From Umezawaea sp049997955 (GTDB lineage Bacteria; Actinomycetota; Actinomycetes; Mycobacteriales; Pseudonocardiaceae), in the NCBI GenBank assembly GCA_049997955.1, contig JAEBDY010000017.1:1-64000 (forward strand): a DNA stretch of 64,000 bases, in the 5' to 3' direction. Within the stretch, counting starts at the first letter, position 1. Each line of letters begins with the position of its first letter. Positions 49,495 through 56,777 of this stretch are shown piece after piece. The translations under genes were made by a program, and so were the position numbers. Under the pieces are notes generated by a model that was given only the letters and a program-made list of their open reading frames with translations, did no database searches and had not been told where the DNA came from.

Positions 49495-51519
49495 TCACGT
49501 CTCGTCCTTGGGCCTGTCCTCGACTTCGGAGTCGGCCCCAGCTTCCGGCTCACTCCCAGCCTCAGCCTTCGGCCTCGCTTCAGTCCCAGCCTCGGTCTCG
49601 GTTTTCGGTCCAGGGCCAGTCCCAGCCTCCGGCTCAGGTCCAGCTTTTGGCTCGGTTCCAGCCTCGGACTCCGGTTCAGTCCCTGCCTTGGCTCCAGTCC
49701 CAGCTTCGGCCTCCGGCTCGGCTCCGGTCCTTGGCTCAGTCCCAGCTCCGGCTTCCGGCTCGGCTCCAGCCCCAGCCTTCGGCTCACTCTCAGCCCCAGC
49801 TTCGGACTTGCTCTCCGGCTTCGGCTTGGGCTCGGGCCGCGGGGGTTCTGGGGCGGGTTCGGGGGTCGGTGATGGATCGGTTTCCGTTGTGCCTGCCGGT
49901 GCGGGGGTGCGGCGCCTGGTGGCAGGCATGGCGGAGACGATCACCACGCCTGCGAGTAGGAGCGCGGTGCCCAGCCAGAAGATCGGGATCGTTTTGTAGG
50001 CCGCGGTCGTGTACGCCAGCGGGATGGTCGGCCGCGCCTGGGCAGGAGGTGGCTGGGCGCCCGCGGGTGGTGTGGCCGTGGTGCTGCCGCATTCCACGCC
50101 GCCCTCCGGTGCGGCGGCACGCACGATCTGCTCGCCCAGCGACACCTGCGCCAGCGCGGACGGCAGGTTCGGCAGGCCGAGCGCGTCCGTCGGCAGCAGT
50201 TGCAGGTCCAGCATCCGGGCCGTGGCGCCGAGCATGAACCCCTTGATCGTCGGCCCGCCCTGCGTCAACGGGCCGTTCAGCGCGAGCTTCTTCTCGTTGA
50301 GCTGCGCGATCTGCAAGCGCAGCACCCCGATGTCGAGCTTCTCCAGCTCGGCGGGCACGTCCCCGCCACCCGGCAGGACCCCGCCAACGACGGGCAGCTT
50401 CGGCAGTTCGGGCAGGCCCGCGACGGGGATGCCGATCGGGATCTCCAGCTTCGGGTTGGCCGCGTCCAGCGTGCCGAGCACCCTGCCGCCCTGCGACACC
50501 TTCAACACCGGCGCCGTGTAGGTGATCGACGAGGTCGCCTCGACGCCGGTCGCCAGCGCCACCAGCGTCGGCTGGCTGATCACGTCGATCCGGACCTCCA
50601 TCGGCGTGCCCGCGAGCAGCCGCACGCTCGCGGCCTGGAGGGTCGACGTGGTCTTCACGGCCTTGTTCGCCGAGCCCGGCAGGTCGACCAGTTCCACGGT
50701 CGACCGCGCCGTCAACGTCTCCGGCAGGCTGAGCAGCGACCCCTTCTCACCGGTGTCCGGCGTGCCGGACAGCAGGCCGCCGAGCTGGCTGAGCGGCGCG
50801 GTCAGCCCCTTGAGGCCGTCGATCAGCGACTGCTTGGCCGCCGCGTCCAGCTTCGGTGTGTCCTGCGTCAGCATCCCGGTCAGGTCCGGCGACGACGGCA
50901 GCGTCGGGATCGCGTTCAGCACGGACAGGCTCGCCAGCGACGTCTTCGCCTCGCTCAACGGCTTGACGCACGGCCCGAGCTCGTCGTCCCAACGAGCGTG
51001 GACGCTCCCGTTCAGCCCGGTGACCCTGAGCAGCGTGTCCAGCGGCGTCTTCGGCAGCGCCAACCCGCCGGTCAGCCCCTCGGCGTTGTCCGGCGCGGCC
51101 GTCTGCGCGAGCGAACCGGGCGTCTGCGGAGCCCGCCCCTGCACCGCGAACCCGAGCGGCGAGGCCTGCGCCACCGACCGCTCGAACGCCAGGTAGGCCT
51201 CGGTGTTCACCTGCGCGCTCGCCAACCCGACCCCGAGTTCCGCCGCCGACTGCTTGGGCAGCTCCTCCCCGAACCCCGGCAGGATCGTGTTGGTCGGCGT
51301 CGACTCCGGCGCCAACCGCACCACCGCCAACCCCGTCCCCGCGTCGCCGACCGCGTGCGCAAGCGGTTGCGGCCCGTTCGGCGCGGAGATCGGCGGCTGC
51401 CCAGGGTTCACCGGACTGGGCAGCGGCGTCGTCGGCGGCTGGGCGAGGGCGGGTGACGCGCAGAGTGCGAACAGCGCTGCGGCGGTGGGCATGGCCAACG
51501 CGAGCCGGCGTCTGCGCAT
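49495..51519 (-). CDS. Secreted, membrane-anchored protein with acidic repeat tail
   Basis: The 674-residue protein has a signal peptide (RRRRLALAMPTAAALFALCASPALAQPP), a long external region of about 480 residues with an unrecognised fold and two cysteines (GPCVKP, VECGST), one membrane helix (IPIFWLGTALLLAGVVIVSAMP) followed by RRR, and a 130-residue cytoplasmic tail of imperfect EAGAEPEAG-type repeats. The tail DNA is built of 6- to 24-base repeats. ATG 51519 has GAGGAGG nine bases upstream. It could connect a surface component to a cytoplasmic partner. No family is recognised. Confidence 0.72.
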   Translation of the reverse strand: MRRRRLALAMPTAAALFALCASPALAQPPTTPLPSPVNPGQPPISAPNGPQPLAHAVGDAGTGLAVVRLAPESTPTNTILPGFGEELPKQSAAELGVGLASAQVNTEAYLAFERSVAQASPLGFAVQGRAPQTPGSLAQTAAPDNAEGLTGGLALPKTPLDTLLRVTGLNGSVHARWDDELGPCVKPLSEAKTSLASLSVLNAIPTLPSSPDLTGMLTQDTPKLDAAAKQSLIDGLKGLTAPLSQLGGLLSGTPDTGEKGSLLSLPETLTARSTVELVDLPGSANKAVKTTSTLQAASVRLLAGTPMEVRIDVISQPTLVALATGVEATSSITYTAPVLKVSQGGRVLGTLDAANPKLEIPIGIPVAGLPELPKLPVVGGVLPGGGDVPAELEKLDIGVLRLQIAQLNEKKLALNGPLTQGGPTIKGFMLGATARMLDLQLLPTDALGLPNLPSALAQVSLGEQIVRAAAPEGGVECGSTTATPPAGAQPPPAQARPTIPLAYTTAAYKTIPIFWLGTALLLAGVVIVSAMPATRRRTPAPAGTTETDPSPTPEPAPEPPRPEPKPKPESKSEAGAESEPKAGAGAEPEAGAGTEPRTGAEPEAEAGTGAKAGTEPESEAGTEPKAGPEPEAGTGPGPKTETEAGTEARPKAEAGSEPEAGADSEVEDRPKDET

Positions 51520-51639
51520 GTCGGAGGTCCTCCTCGACGGTGAAGAGCGTGCGACCGGGATCAGCGGCGTCACGAGGAGACTAACGAGGGGGACCCCGGT
51601 CGGTGACGCTCTTGGACTCCGCTATAGTTAGCGCGTCTC

Positions 51640-51713
51640 GCCGCCTTAGCTCAGTCGGCTAGAGCGGTTCACTCGTAATGAACAGGTCATCGGTTCGATT
51701 CCGATAGGCGGCT
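51640..51713 (+). tRNA. tRNA-Thr (anticodon CGU)
   Basis: A complete cloverleaf of 74 bases: acceptor GCCGCCT/AGGCGGC, D-arm with AGCTCAGTCGGCTAGAGC, anticodon loop ACTCGTAAT giving CGU for ACG codons, and T-arm TCGGTTCGATTCCGA. No CCA is encoded. TATAGT (51623-51628) is a good -10 box and a terminator follows. It matches the tRNA-Thr of the equivalent mycobacterial region. tRNA genes are common integration sites, but no integrase or att duplicate is seen. Confidence 0.98.
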
Positions 51714-51729
51714 CTGGTGAGATGCAGGT

Positions 51730-51762
51730 CAGCCCCGGTGCGCGCACAGCGCACCGGGGCTG
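51730..51762 (+). terminator. Terminator after tRNA-Thr
   Basis: A perfect 14-base stem CAGCCCCGGTGCGC/GCGCACCGGGGCTG with a five-base loop and a downstream GGTTTTCT run lies 16 bases after the tRNA. Confidence 0.85.
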
Positions 51763-51908
51763 ACTGGTTTTCTGCGTGACTACGGGCTCGGTGGTCGCGG
51801 ACGGCTGGTGGCGCAGGTTCACCTCGATCGCTTGCCACGCGCCGCCTCGGACGGTGCCGGTGTCGGGGAAAGCGTCCCCGCACGGCGGTTCTTCCCTAGG
51901 ATCGCCCG

Positions 51909-52709
51909 ATGGGGAAGATCGACTACACCACGCCCGGTCCGTTCACCTCGCTCGGCGTCGCCACCGGTTCCGTGGTCGCGACCGATCCGCTGGAGATCTG
52001 CGCTCCCGTCCACGCGCTCTTCCTCCACCCCGACGAGTCTCCGGGGCGGGAGTTGCCCGCCGACCGCCAGGTGGAGAAGGACGTGCGGCCCGCGAGCGAG
52101 TTGGCGCGGTTGCTGCTGGCGCTCGACCCGACGCCGTTGACCGAGCCGCGGGGGCCGGAGCAGCGGATCGTGGGCACGTGCAGGCACTTCGCGGTGATGA
52201 GCTGCGCGCTGCTGCGGGATCGGGGAGTCGCCGCTCGGGTGCGGTGCGGGTTCGGGATGTACTTCGAGGCCGGTCTGGGGCTGGACCACTGGGTCACGGA
52301 GTTCTGGGACGGCGGTCGGTGGGTGCGGGTCGACACCGAGATCTTCGGGCAGTCGCGCCCGGTCGACCCGCGCGACCTGCGGCCCGGTGAGTTCCTGACC
52401 GGCGGTGAGGCGTGGAGCGCCTACCGGCGCGGTGAGGTCGACGCCTCGAAGTTCGGCGTGCCGGGCACGGAGAACTGGGGGCCGTCGGAGATCCGCGGCA
52501 ACGCGGTGCGGGACCTGGCCGCGCTCAACAACGTGGAGGCGCTGCCGTGGGACGAGTGGGGGCGCATGGCCGAGGCGTACGAGGGGAAGACGGGACCGGA
52601 CTACGACGAGCTGCTGGACGAGGTGGCCGCCGTGTGCGCCGGTGACGACCTGGACGCCATCGCCGCCCTCTACCTGCACGAGGACCTGCGGGCACCCGAA
52701 CTGCGGTGA
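51909..52709 (+). CDS. Transglutaminase-like cysteine protein
   Basis: The 266-residue protein carries a transglutaminase core: the cysteine in RIVGTCRHFAVMSCALLRDRGVAARVRCGF (about 87-116), then His in LDHWVTEFWDGGRWVRVD and the downstream Asp, making a Cys-His-Asp triad. There is no signal peptide, so it acts in the cytoplasm, perhaps as a protease or amidase. Its start codon coincides with the transcript start predicted from TAGGAT (51897-51902), so it is leaderless. It is the first gene after the tRNA. The substrate is unknown. Confidence 0.82.
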   Translation: MGKIDYTTPGPFTSLGVATGSVVATDPLEICAPVHALFLHPDESPGRELPADRQVEKDVRPASELARLLLALDPTPLTEPRGPEQRIVGTCRHFAVMSCALLRDRGVAARVRCGFGMYFEAGLGLDHWVTEFWDGGRWVRVDTEIFGQSRPVDPRDLRPGEFLTGGEAWSAYRRGEVDASKFGVPGTENWGPSEIRGNAVRDLAALNNVEALPWDEWGRMAEAYEGKTGPDYDELLDEVAAVCAGDDLDAIAALYLHEDLRAPELR

Positions 52710-52766
52710 TCGACCGGCGGAACCCGGCGGGGTCCGCGAACGTTGACCGGCTGACGCGGGAAGGTC

Positions 52767-53153
52767 GTGGGGGACGTGCCGTTGAGCGCTGTGGTCCGGG
52801 AACGCTGCAAGGCGCTGCTCCCGCCGGACGTCGAGATCCGCTACCTGTTCCCGGCCAACGCCGGCGCCGCGGTCGGGTTGTCGTTCGTGCAGAAGCCGTT
52901 CATCTTCGTCGTGACGGACCGGAACATCGTCCTGCTGGCGTGCAGCTGGCTGAGCCACGACCGGCCGAAGTCGGTGCACTGGACGTACGAGCGGAGCCTG
53001 CGGCTCGGGCCGGTGGACACGACGATGGACCCGGTCTTCACCTTCGACGGCTCGCCGTTCCAGACCTGGGACGAGTACATCTCGGTGATCGCGGCGGCGG
53101 ACGCGGAGACCACGAGGGACTCCTTCCCCCCGGATCCGCTGCCGGACCTGTGA
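52767..53153 (+). CDS. Hypothetical protein
   Basis: The 128-residue soluble protein has alternating beta-type segments (VEIRYLFPANAGAAVGLSF, PFIFVVTDRNIVLLAC, HWTYERSLRLGPVD) that recall a PH-like barrel, but no named family is clear. It has typical high-GC codon use for a real gene. The GTG at 52767 is preceded by GGGAAGG; GTG 52776 is possible. It lies 57 bases after the transglutaminase-like gene in the same direction and may share its transcript. Confidence 0.6.
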   Translation: MGDVPLSAVVRERCKALLPPDVEIRYLFPANAGAAVGLSFVQKPFIFVVTDRNIVLLACSWLSHDRPKSVHWTYERSLRLGPVDTTMDPVFTFDGSPFQTWDEYISVIAAADAETTRDSFPPDPLPDL

Positions 53154-53443
53154 CTGCCACCGGCGCTCGAAACGCCTGCGGCACAAGGGGGAGCGGCCAC
53201 TGGGCGGCGGGAGGTCCGCTTCGGCCGTCCCAAGGGTTGGCACCGCGGTGACGTGCTGGTGACCCGGAGTTCTTCCGCCCGTCCTCAACCTCGGCGACAC
53301 TTCCGGGAGAGCGGTCGAAACCGATCTCCGTCGGGGTGGTTGGCGAAGGTCCGCCCCGGTGCGGCGGTTGCTCCATCGGGGTGGGCTTCGCGTGAACGCC
53401 GTAAGGGGGGTCCGACTCGGTCGTTGCCCTGCCGGAGGAGGCG
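53154..53443. other. Gene-free stretch
   Basis: I see no supported gene, repeat or clear hairpin in these 290 bases. It presumably holds the promoter of the short gene at 53444. Confidence 0.35.
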
Positions 53444-53629
53444 ATGACCGTGATCCCGACGATCCTGATGACCCTGCTGGTCCTACCGCTCGCCCTGGTC
53501 GCCGCGAGGGTGGGCAGACGGCGGTGGACAAGACGCCGGGGCGTCCTCAGGGTGAAAGCCGAACTGGCCCTGTTCCACCACGGGGTGAGGGACACGCCGA
53601 GCGGTCGTCACCGGATCACCCGTTCTTGA
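53444..53629 (+). CDS. Small membrane protein, 61 residues
   Basis: This short frame has GGAGGAGG five bases before its ATG, one of the strongest ribosome sites in the window. It encodes a hydrophobic N-terminal helix (VIPTILMTLLVLPLALVAARV) followed by a basic segment (RRRWTRRRG) and a polar end. It overlaps the convergent LLM gene by 14 bases. No family is recognised; it could be a small membrane-associated regulator or a chance frame. Confidence 0.5.
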   Translation: MTVIPTILMTLLVLPLALVAARVGRRRWTRRRGVLRVKAELALFHHGVRDTPSGRHRITRS

Positions 53630-54629
53630 GCGCGGCGAACACGCGGCTCCACCGCTCGGGGTCGCTGCGGTACGGCGCGTAGCACGACGAGCGGGTCGTG
53701 ACGTCGCCGTAGCGGGCCAGCAGTTCGGCCGCCACCTGCTCGGGTTCGCCGACCACGGCGAACGCCCGGAGGACCTCGTCGTCGACGGCCGAGGTCATGT
53801 CGTCCCACCGCTGCCTGCGGGACATCGCGTGCAGCTCCTCGTGCAGGTCGCCCCACCCGTGCAGGTCCAGGACCTTCCGGTAGGACGGGGTCGAGCCGTA
53901 GAAGGCGATCTGCCGCTTGGTGTCGGTGATCGACGCCGCCAGCTCCTCGGCGGTGCCACCGGTCGCGACGAACGACGGGCCGCTGATCTCCAAGCCCTCC
54001 AACGGTTTCCCGGCCTTCGCGCGGCCGCGTTCCAGCGCCGGGATCGTCACCTCGCGCAGGTACCGCTCGGTGGTGAAGCTGTGGCACAGGAACCCGTCGG
54101 CGACCTCGCCCGCGACCTCCGTCATCAGTTCGCCGACGCCCGCGAGGTACACCTTCGGCGGGCCGTACGGGTTCGGGCCGGGGTCGAAGAACGGCGTCAT
54201 CACGGTGTGGGTGAAGAACTCGCCGCGGAACTTCGGCCGCTGACCGGTCTCCCAGCCCTGCCAGATCGCCCGCATCGCCAGCACGAACTCGCGCATCCGC
54301 GCCGCGGGTTTCGACCACGGCATCGAGAACCGCTTGGTGATGTGCGGCTCGACCTGCGAGCCCAGGCCCAGGTTGAACCGGCCGCCGGACAGCAGTTGCA
54401 GGTCGTTCGCCAGCACGGCCGTGCTCATCGGGTTGCGCGCGAACGCGACCGCGATCGACGTGCCCAGTTCGACCCGCGACGTCGTCGCGGCGGCGAGGCC
54501 CAGCGCGACGAACGGGTCGTGCTGGGCCTCGGCGACCCAGAACCCGTCGTAGCCCGCGGCCTCGGCCTGCCGGGCGGTGTCGCCGATCTCGCGCGGGTCG
54601 AACGTGATCTCGACGCTGTCCACCTTCAT
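53616..54629 (-). CDS. LLM-class F420-dependent oxidoreductase
   Basis: The 337-residue TIM-barrel protein belongs to the luciferase-like flavin/F420 family. It opens KVDSVEITFDPREIGDTARQAEAAGYDGFWVAEAQHDPFVAL, includes LGTSIAVAFARNPM, LSGGRFNLGLGSQ and PPKVYLAGVGELMTEVAGEVADGFLCH, all normal for the subgroup labelled TIGR03617. Actinomycete members use F420H2 to reduce or oxidise small molecules; the substrate is unknown. ATG 54629 gives the standard start. It lies 19 bases downstream of the SNase-like gene on the same strand. Confidence 0.9.
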   Translation of the reverse strand: MKVDSVEITFDPREIGDTARQAEAAGYDGFWVAEAQHDPFVALGLAAATTSRVELGTSIAVAFARNPMSTAVLANDLQLLSGGRFNLGLGSQVEPHITKRFSMPWSKPAARMREFVLAMRAIWQGWETGQRPKFRGEFFTHTVMTPFFDPGPNPYGPPKVYLAGVGELMTEVAGEVADGFLCHSFTTERYLREVTIPALERGRAKAGKPLEGLEISGPSFVATGGTAEELAASITDTKRQIAFYGSTPSYRKVLDLHGWGDLHEELHAMSRRQRWDDMTSAVDDEVLRAFAVVGEPEQVAAELLARYGDVTTRSSCYAPYRSDPERWSRVFAALKNG

Positions 54630-54648
54630 GGGGTGGTTCTACCAGCGC

Positions 54649-55344
54649 CTACCGGTCGCAGGCGATCCCGTCCCCGTCCGGGTCGAGGTGCTTGCCGTAA
54701 CCGGACTGGCCGACGACGATCGCCCCGAGGCCCGCCCTCTTCGCCGCGTCGCAGTTCGCGAAGTACACGTCGTCCGATCCGGACGAACCCTGGTTCTGCG
54801 CGTCGGCGGGCTCGGCGGAGTCCTTCCCGTCGCAGGTCCCGCCCCACAGGCCGAGTCCGGCCTGCTCGGCGGCCGACTGGGCCGACTTGAGCGCCTTCGG
54901 CGCGTTCGGGTCGGCGCGCCCCATGCCGCGTCGCACCGCCTCCACCGCGAAGTCCGACCCGTCCGGCAGCAGCACGGTCGCGGAGGTGCCGAAGGTCTTG
55001 GTGTACTTGACGGACTTGCCGTTCAACGTCTTCCTGGTGAACTCGGTCGCGGCCTGCCCCCAGCACGCACCGGGCGGAGCCAGTCCCGCGATCTGCACCT
55101 GCTTGCCGTCCGAGCTGACGATCGTGCGACCGTCCACGACGTCCGCCACCTGCATCGTCGGCTGCTCGGGCGCACCCGTCGCCGTGATCATGGGGGTGGT
55201 GCTCGGCGCGGAACTCGGCGTGGTCACCCGGATCGCGCTGGACAGGTCCGCTTTGGAGGCACATCCGCCCGCGCAGGTGAGGAGCAGCAGCAACGGGACG
55301 ACTCCGCGCCGCCAACGGGATGGCACGGTGGAAGTACTGAGCAC
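54649..55344 (-). CDS. Lipoprotein with inactive SNase-like domain and excalibur motif
   Basis: The 231-residue protein has a lipoprotein signal (RRGVVPLLLLLTCAGGCASK), a thermonuclease-like beta-barrel (about 65-175: VADVVDGRTIV, KQVQIAGLAPPG, GLGLWGGTC) and a C-terminal excalibur domain ending DPDGDGIACDR that binds calcium. The SNase catalytic residues are lost: DGD is DGR, VRL is VQI, the APE glutamate is Pro, and the YGR arginine is absent. It is therefore probably a binding protein, not a nuclease. GTG 55344 has GGAGG five bases upstream, which decides the start over the frame open to 55422. Confidence 0.8.
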   Translation of the reverse strand: MLSTSTVPSRWRRGVVPLLLLLTCAGGCASKADLSSAIRVTTPSSAPSTTPMITATGAPEQPTMQVADVVDGRTIVSSDGKQVQIAGLAPPGACWGQAATEFTRKTLNGKSVKYTKTFGTSATVLLPDGSDFAVEAVRRGMGRADPNAPKALKSAQSAAEQAGLGLWGGTCDGKDSAEPADAQNQGSSGSDDVYFANCDAAKRAGLGAIVVGQSGYGKHLDPDGDGIACDR

Positions 55345-55604
55345 ACGATCCTCCAAGGGCGCGGAGGTCGCGCCTGTGACCGGGTCATCGCAACGGGACG
55401 TCGAGCGTGTTACTCGGATCACAGGACGTTACCAAGTCGACTCCCCGAAAAGACCCGGCGTGCCGCGCCGATCGTGCGAGCGGGGCTCCTGAATCGGTTT
55501 ACCCGCAGGCGATTCCGCCCTCGTGACGGTCCAGATCGGACCCTTGGCGACCTCGTCGAGCCGCAACGGTGTTACGCCCGACGCGTCCGGTGTGGAGGCT
55601 CGGA
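55345..55604. other. Upstream region of the SNase-like gene
   Basis: No gene seen. TGACCGGGTCA (55377-55387) is a small palindrome about 35 bases upstream of the start and may be an operator. Confidence 0.3.
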
Positions 55605-55630
55605 CCGGGGCGCGACCGGTCGCGCCCCGG
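55605..55630 (-). terminator. 26-base palindrome downstream of the thioesterase
   Basis: CCGGGGCGCGACC and its exact complement form a perfect 13+13 palindrome, 10 bases after the thioesterase stop. It has no T-run; it may terminate or protect the transcript. Confidence 0.55.
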
Positions 55631-55640
55631 CTGCTCGGGT

Positions 55641-56093
55641 TCAGCGGTTCGGGCGCAGGGTCCAGGTGACGGTCATCTCCGCGGTGGTGGCGCCGTCGGC
55701 GTTGGTGATCGTGACGTGCACCGGGAACTCCGGTCGCGTGCCGGACGCCAGTTCGGCGACCACCTCGGCGGCAGGCCGTCCGAGGACGGCCTCCGCGCGC
55801 AGCACGCCGGTGGCGACCTTCTTGTAGGCGATCTCCGCGCGGGCGACGAGCGGCGTGGCCTTGTCCATGTGCTGCGAGAACGCCGCGAGCACCACGGCTC
55901 CGGACGCGGTCTCGCCCGCGCCGAACATCACCGCCGCGTGCGGGCCGCCGACGTGGTTGCGGTTCTCCGCGCCGTCGGGCAGCTCGACGAGCACCCGGCC
56001 GCCTTCGACCTCGACGAAGTCGATGCCGGTGGTCCCGACCCACGGCACGCCCTGCTTCATGGCGTCCGCGACGAACGTGTAGTCCTGGCTCAT
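55641..56093 (-). CDS. Hotdog-fold thioesterase-like protein (DUF4442/PaaI)
   Basis: The 150-residue protein shows the hotdog arrangement: FVEVEGGRVLVELPDGAENRNHVGGPHAAVMFGAGETASGAVV, where NHVGGPHAA corresponds to the PaaI active region, followed by PLVARAEIAYKKVATG and PVHVTITNADGATTAEMTVTWTLRP. It probably cleaves an acyl-CoA. ATG 56093 lies 13 bases from a pair of operator-like palindromes shared in type with the Fic-like gene. It diverges from the MarR gene. Confidence 0.85.
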   Translation of the reverse strand: MSQDYTFVADAMKQGVPWVGTTGIDFVEVEGGRVLVELPDGAENRNHVGGPHAAVMFGAGETASGAVVLAAFSQHMDKATPLVARAEIAYKKVATGVLRAEAVLGRPAAEVVAELASGTRPEFPVHVTITNADGATTAEMTVTWTLRPNR

Positions 56094-56104
56094 GACGCCG
56101 GATG

Positions 56105-56143
56105 CTACCGGCCGGTAACCCTGTTGCCTACCCGTGGGTAACC
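56105..56143. promoter_or_regulatory. Tandem operators cTACC-sGys-GGTAACC
   Basis: TACCGGCCGGTA (56106-56117, perfect) and TACCCGTGGGTA (56129-56140, 5-2-5) are each followed by ACC and are 23 bases apart. They resemble TetR-type operators and match the site at 14214-14227. Confidence 0.6.
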
Positions 56144-56201
56144 AGCGGCTGAGACGCGGCTCACCCCTAATTCGTTTGCTTCGTTGCGCTGTTCGAGTTC
56201 A

Positions 56202-56237
56202 TGCTTGTACTCAGCAACTAGTTGGGTGATGCAAGCA
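56202..56237. promoter_or_regulatory. Composite 36-base dyad upstream of marR-type gene
   Basis: TGCTTG-N8-CAACTAGTTG-N7-CAAGCA approximates a two-tier inverted repeat, both tiers centred between 56219 and 56220. It ends 13 bases before the MarR start, the usual place for an autoregulatory operator. Confidence 0.6.
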
Positions 56238-56249
56238 ACGGAGTGTTCC

Positions 56250-56777
56250 ATGGTGGACCCGGTGAGCGACGCGGTGGGTTCGATCGAGGCGGCACCGGAG
56301 TTGGAGCTGGCCGATCGGGTCGGCGCCGCGATGATCCGCCTGAACAAGATGCACGCGTGCGTCTCGGCGCAGATGAACAAGGCGGGCATGGACAAGGCCG
56401 CGTTCGTGCTGCTCGCGAACCTCGCACACCTGGGTCCCTCCCGGTCCAGCGCACTGGCCGAAGCGGTCTTCTCCGACCCTTCGACCGTCAGCCGCCAGGT
56501 GGCGGGCCTGGTCAAGGACGGGCTCGTGGAACGCCGGGCCGATCCGGAGGACGGCCGAGCCAGCGTGCTCGTCGCCACCGAGACCGGTCAGCAGTTGCTG
56601 CGCGAACGCCGTCGGATGCGCAACGAGGCCATCGCACGGATGTTCGGGAGCTGGTCCGAGCCGGACTGGCACACCTTCACCGACTTGTTCGAGCGCTTCG
56701 TAGCCGACTACGAGACCGCGCTACCGGGATTTTTGTCTGAGAGCGGACTGGGGCCGCGCTCAGGAGGGGAGAAGTGA
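56250..56777 (+). CDS. MarR-family repressor of the DHA2 exporter
   Basis: The 175-residue protein is a winged-helix MarR regulator: FVLLANLAHLGPSRSSALAEAVFSDPSTVSRQVAGLVKDGLVERRADPEDGRASVLVATETG is the DNA-binding core (about 52-115). ATG 56250 has GGAG eight bases upstream; longer frames begin within the operator. Its stop overlaps the exporter start (TGATG), so the pair is a classic MarR-exporter operon, derepressed when a toxic ligand binds. Confidence 0.9.
   Translation: MVDPVSDAVGSIEAAPELELADRVGAAMIRLNKMHACVSAQMNKAGMDKAAFVLLANLAHLGPSRSSALAEAVFSDPSTVSRQVAGLVKDGLVERRADPEDGRASVLVATETGQQLLRERRRMRNEAIARMFGSWSEPDWHTFTDLFERFVADYETALPGFLSESGLGPRSGGEK

Noticed and set aside
51640..51713. Integration (att) site at tRNA-Thr
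   Set aside because: No integrase and no duplicated tRNA 3' end nearby.
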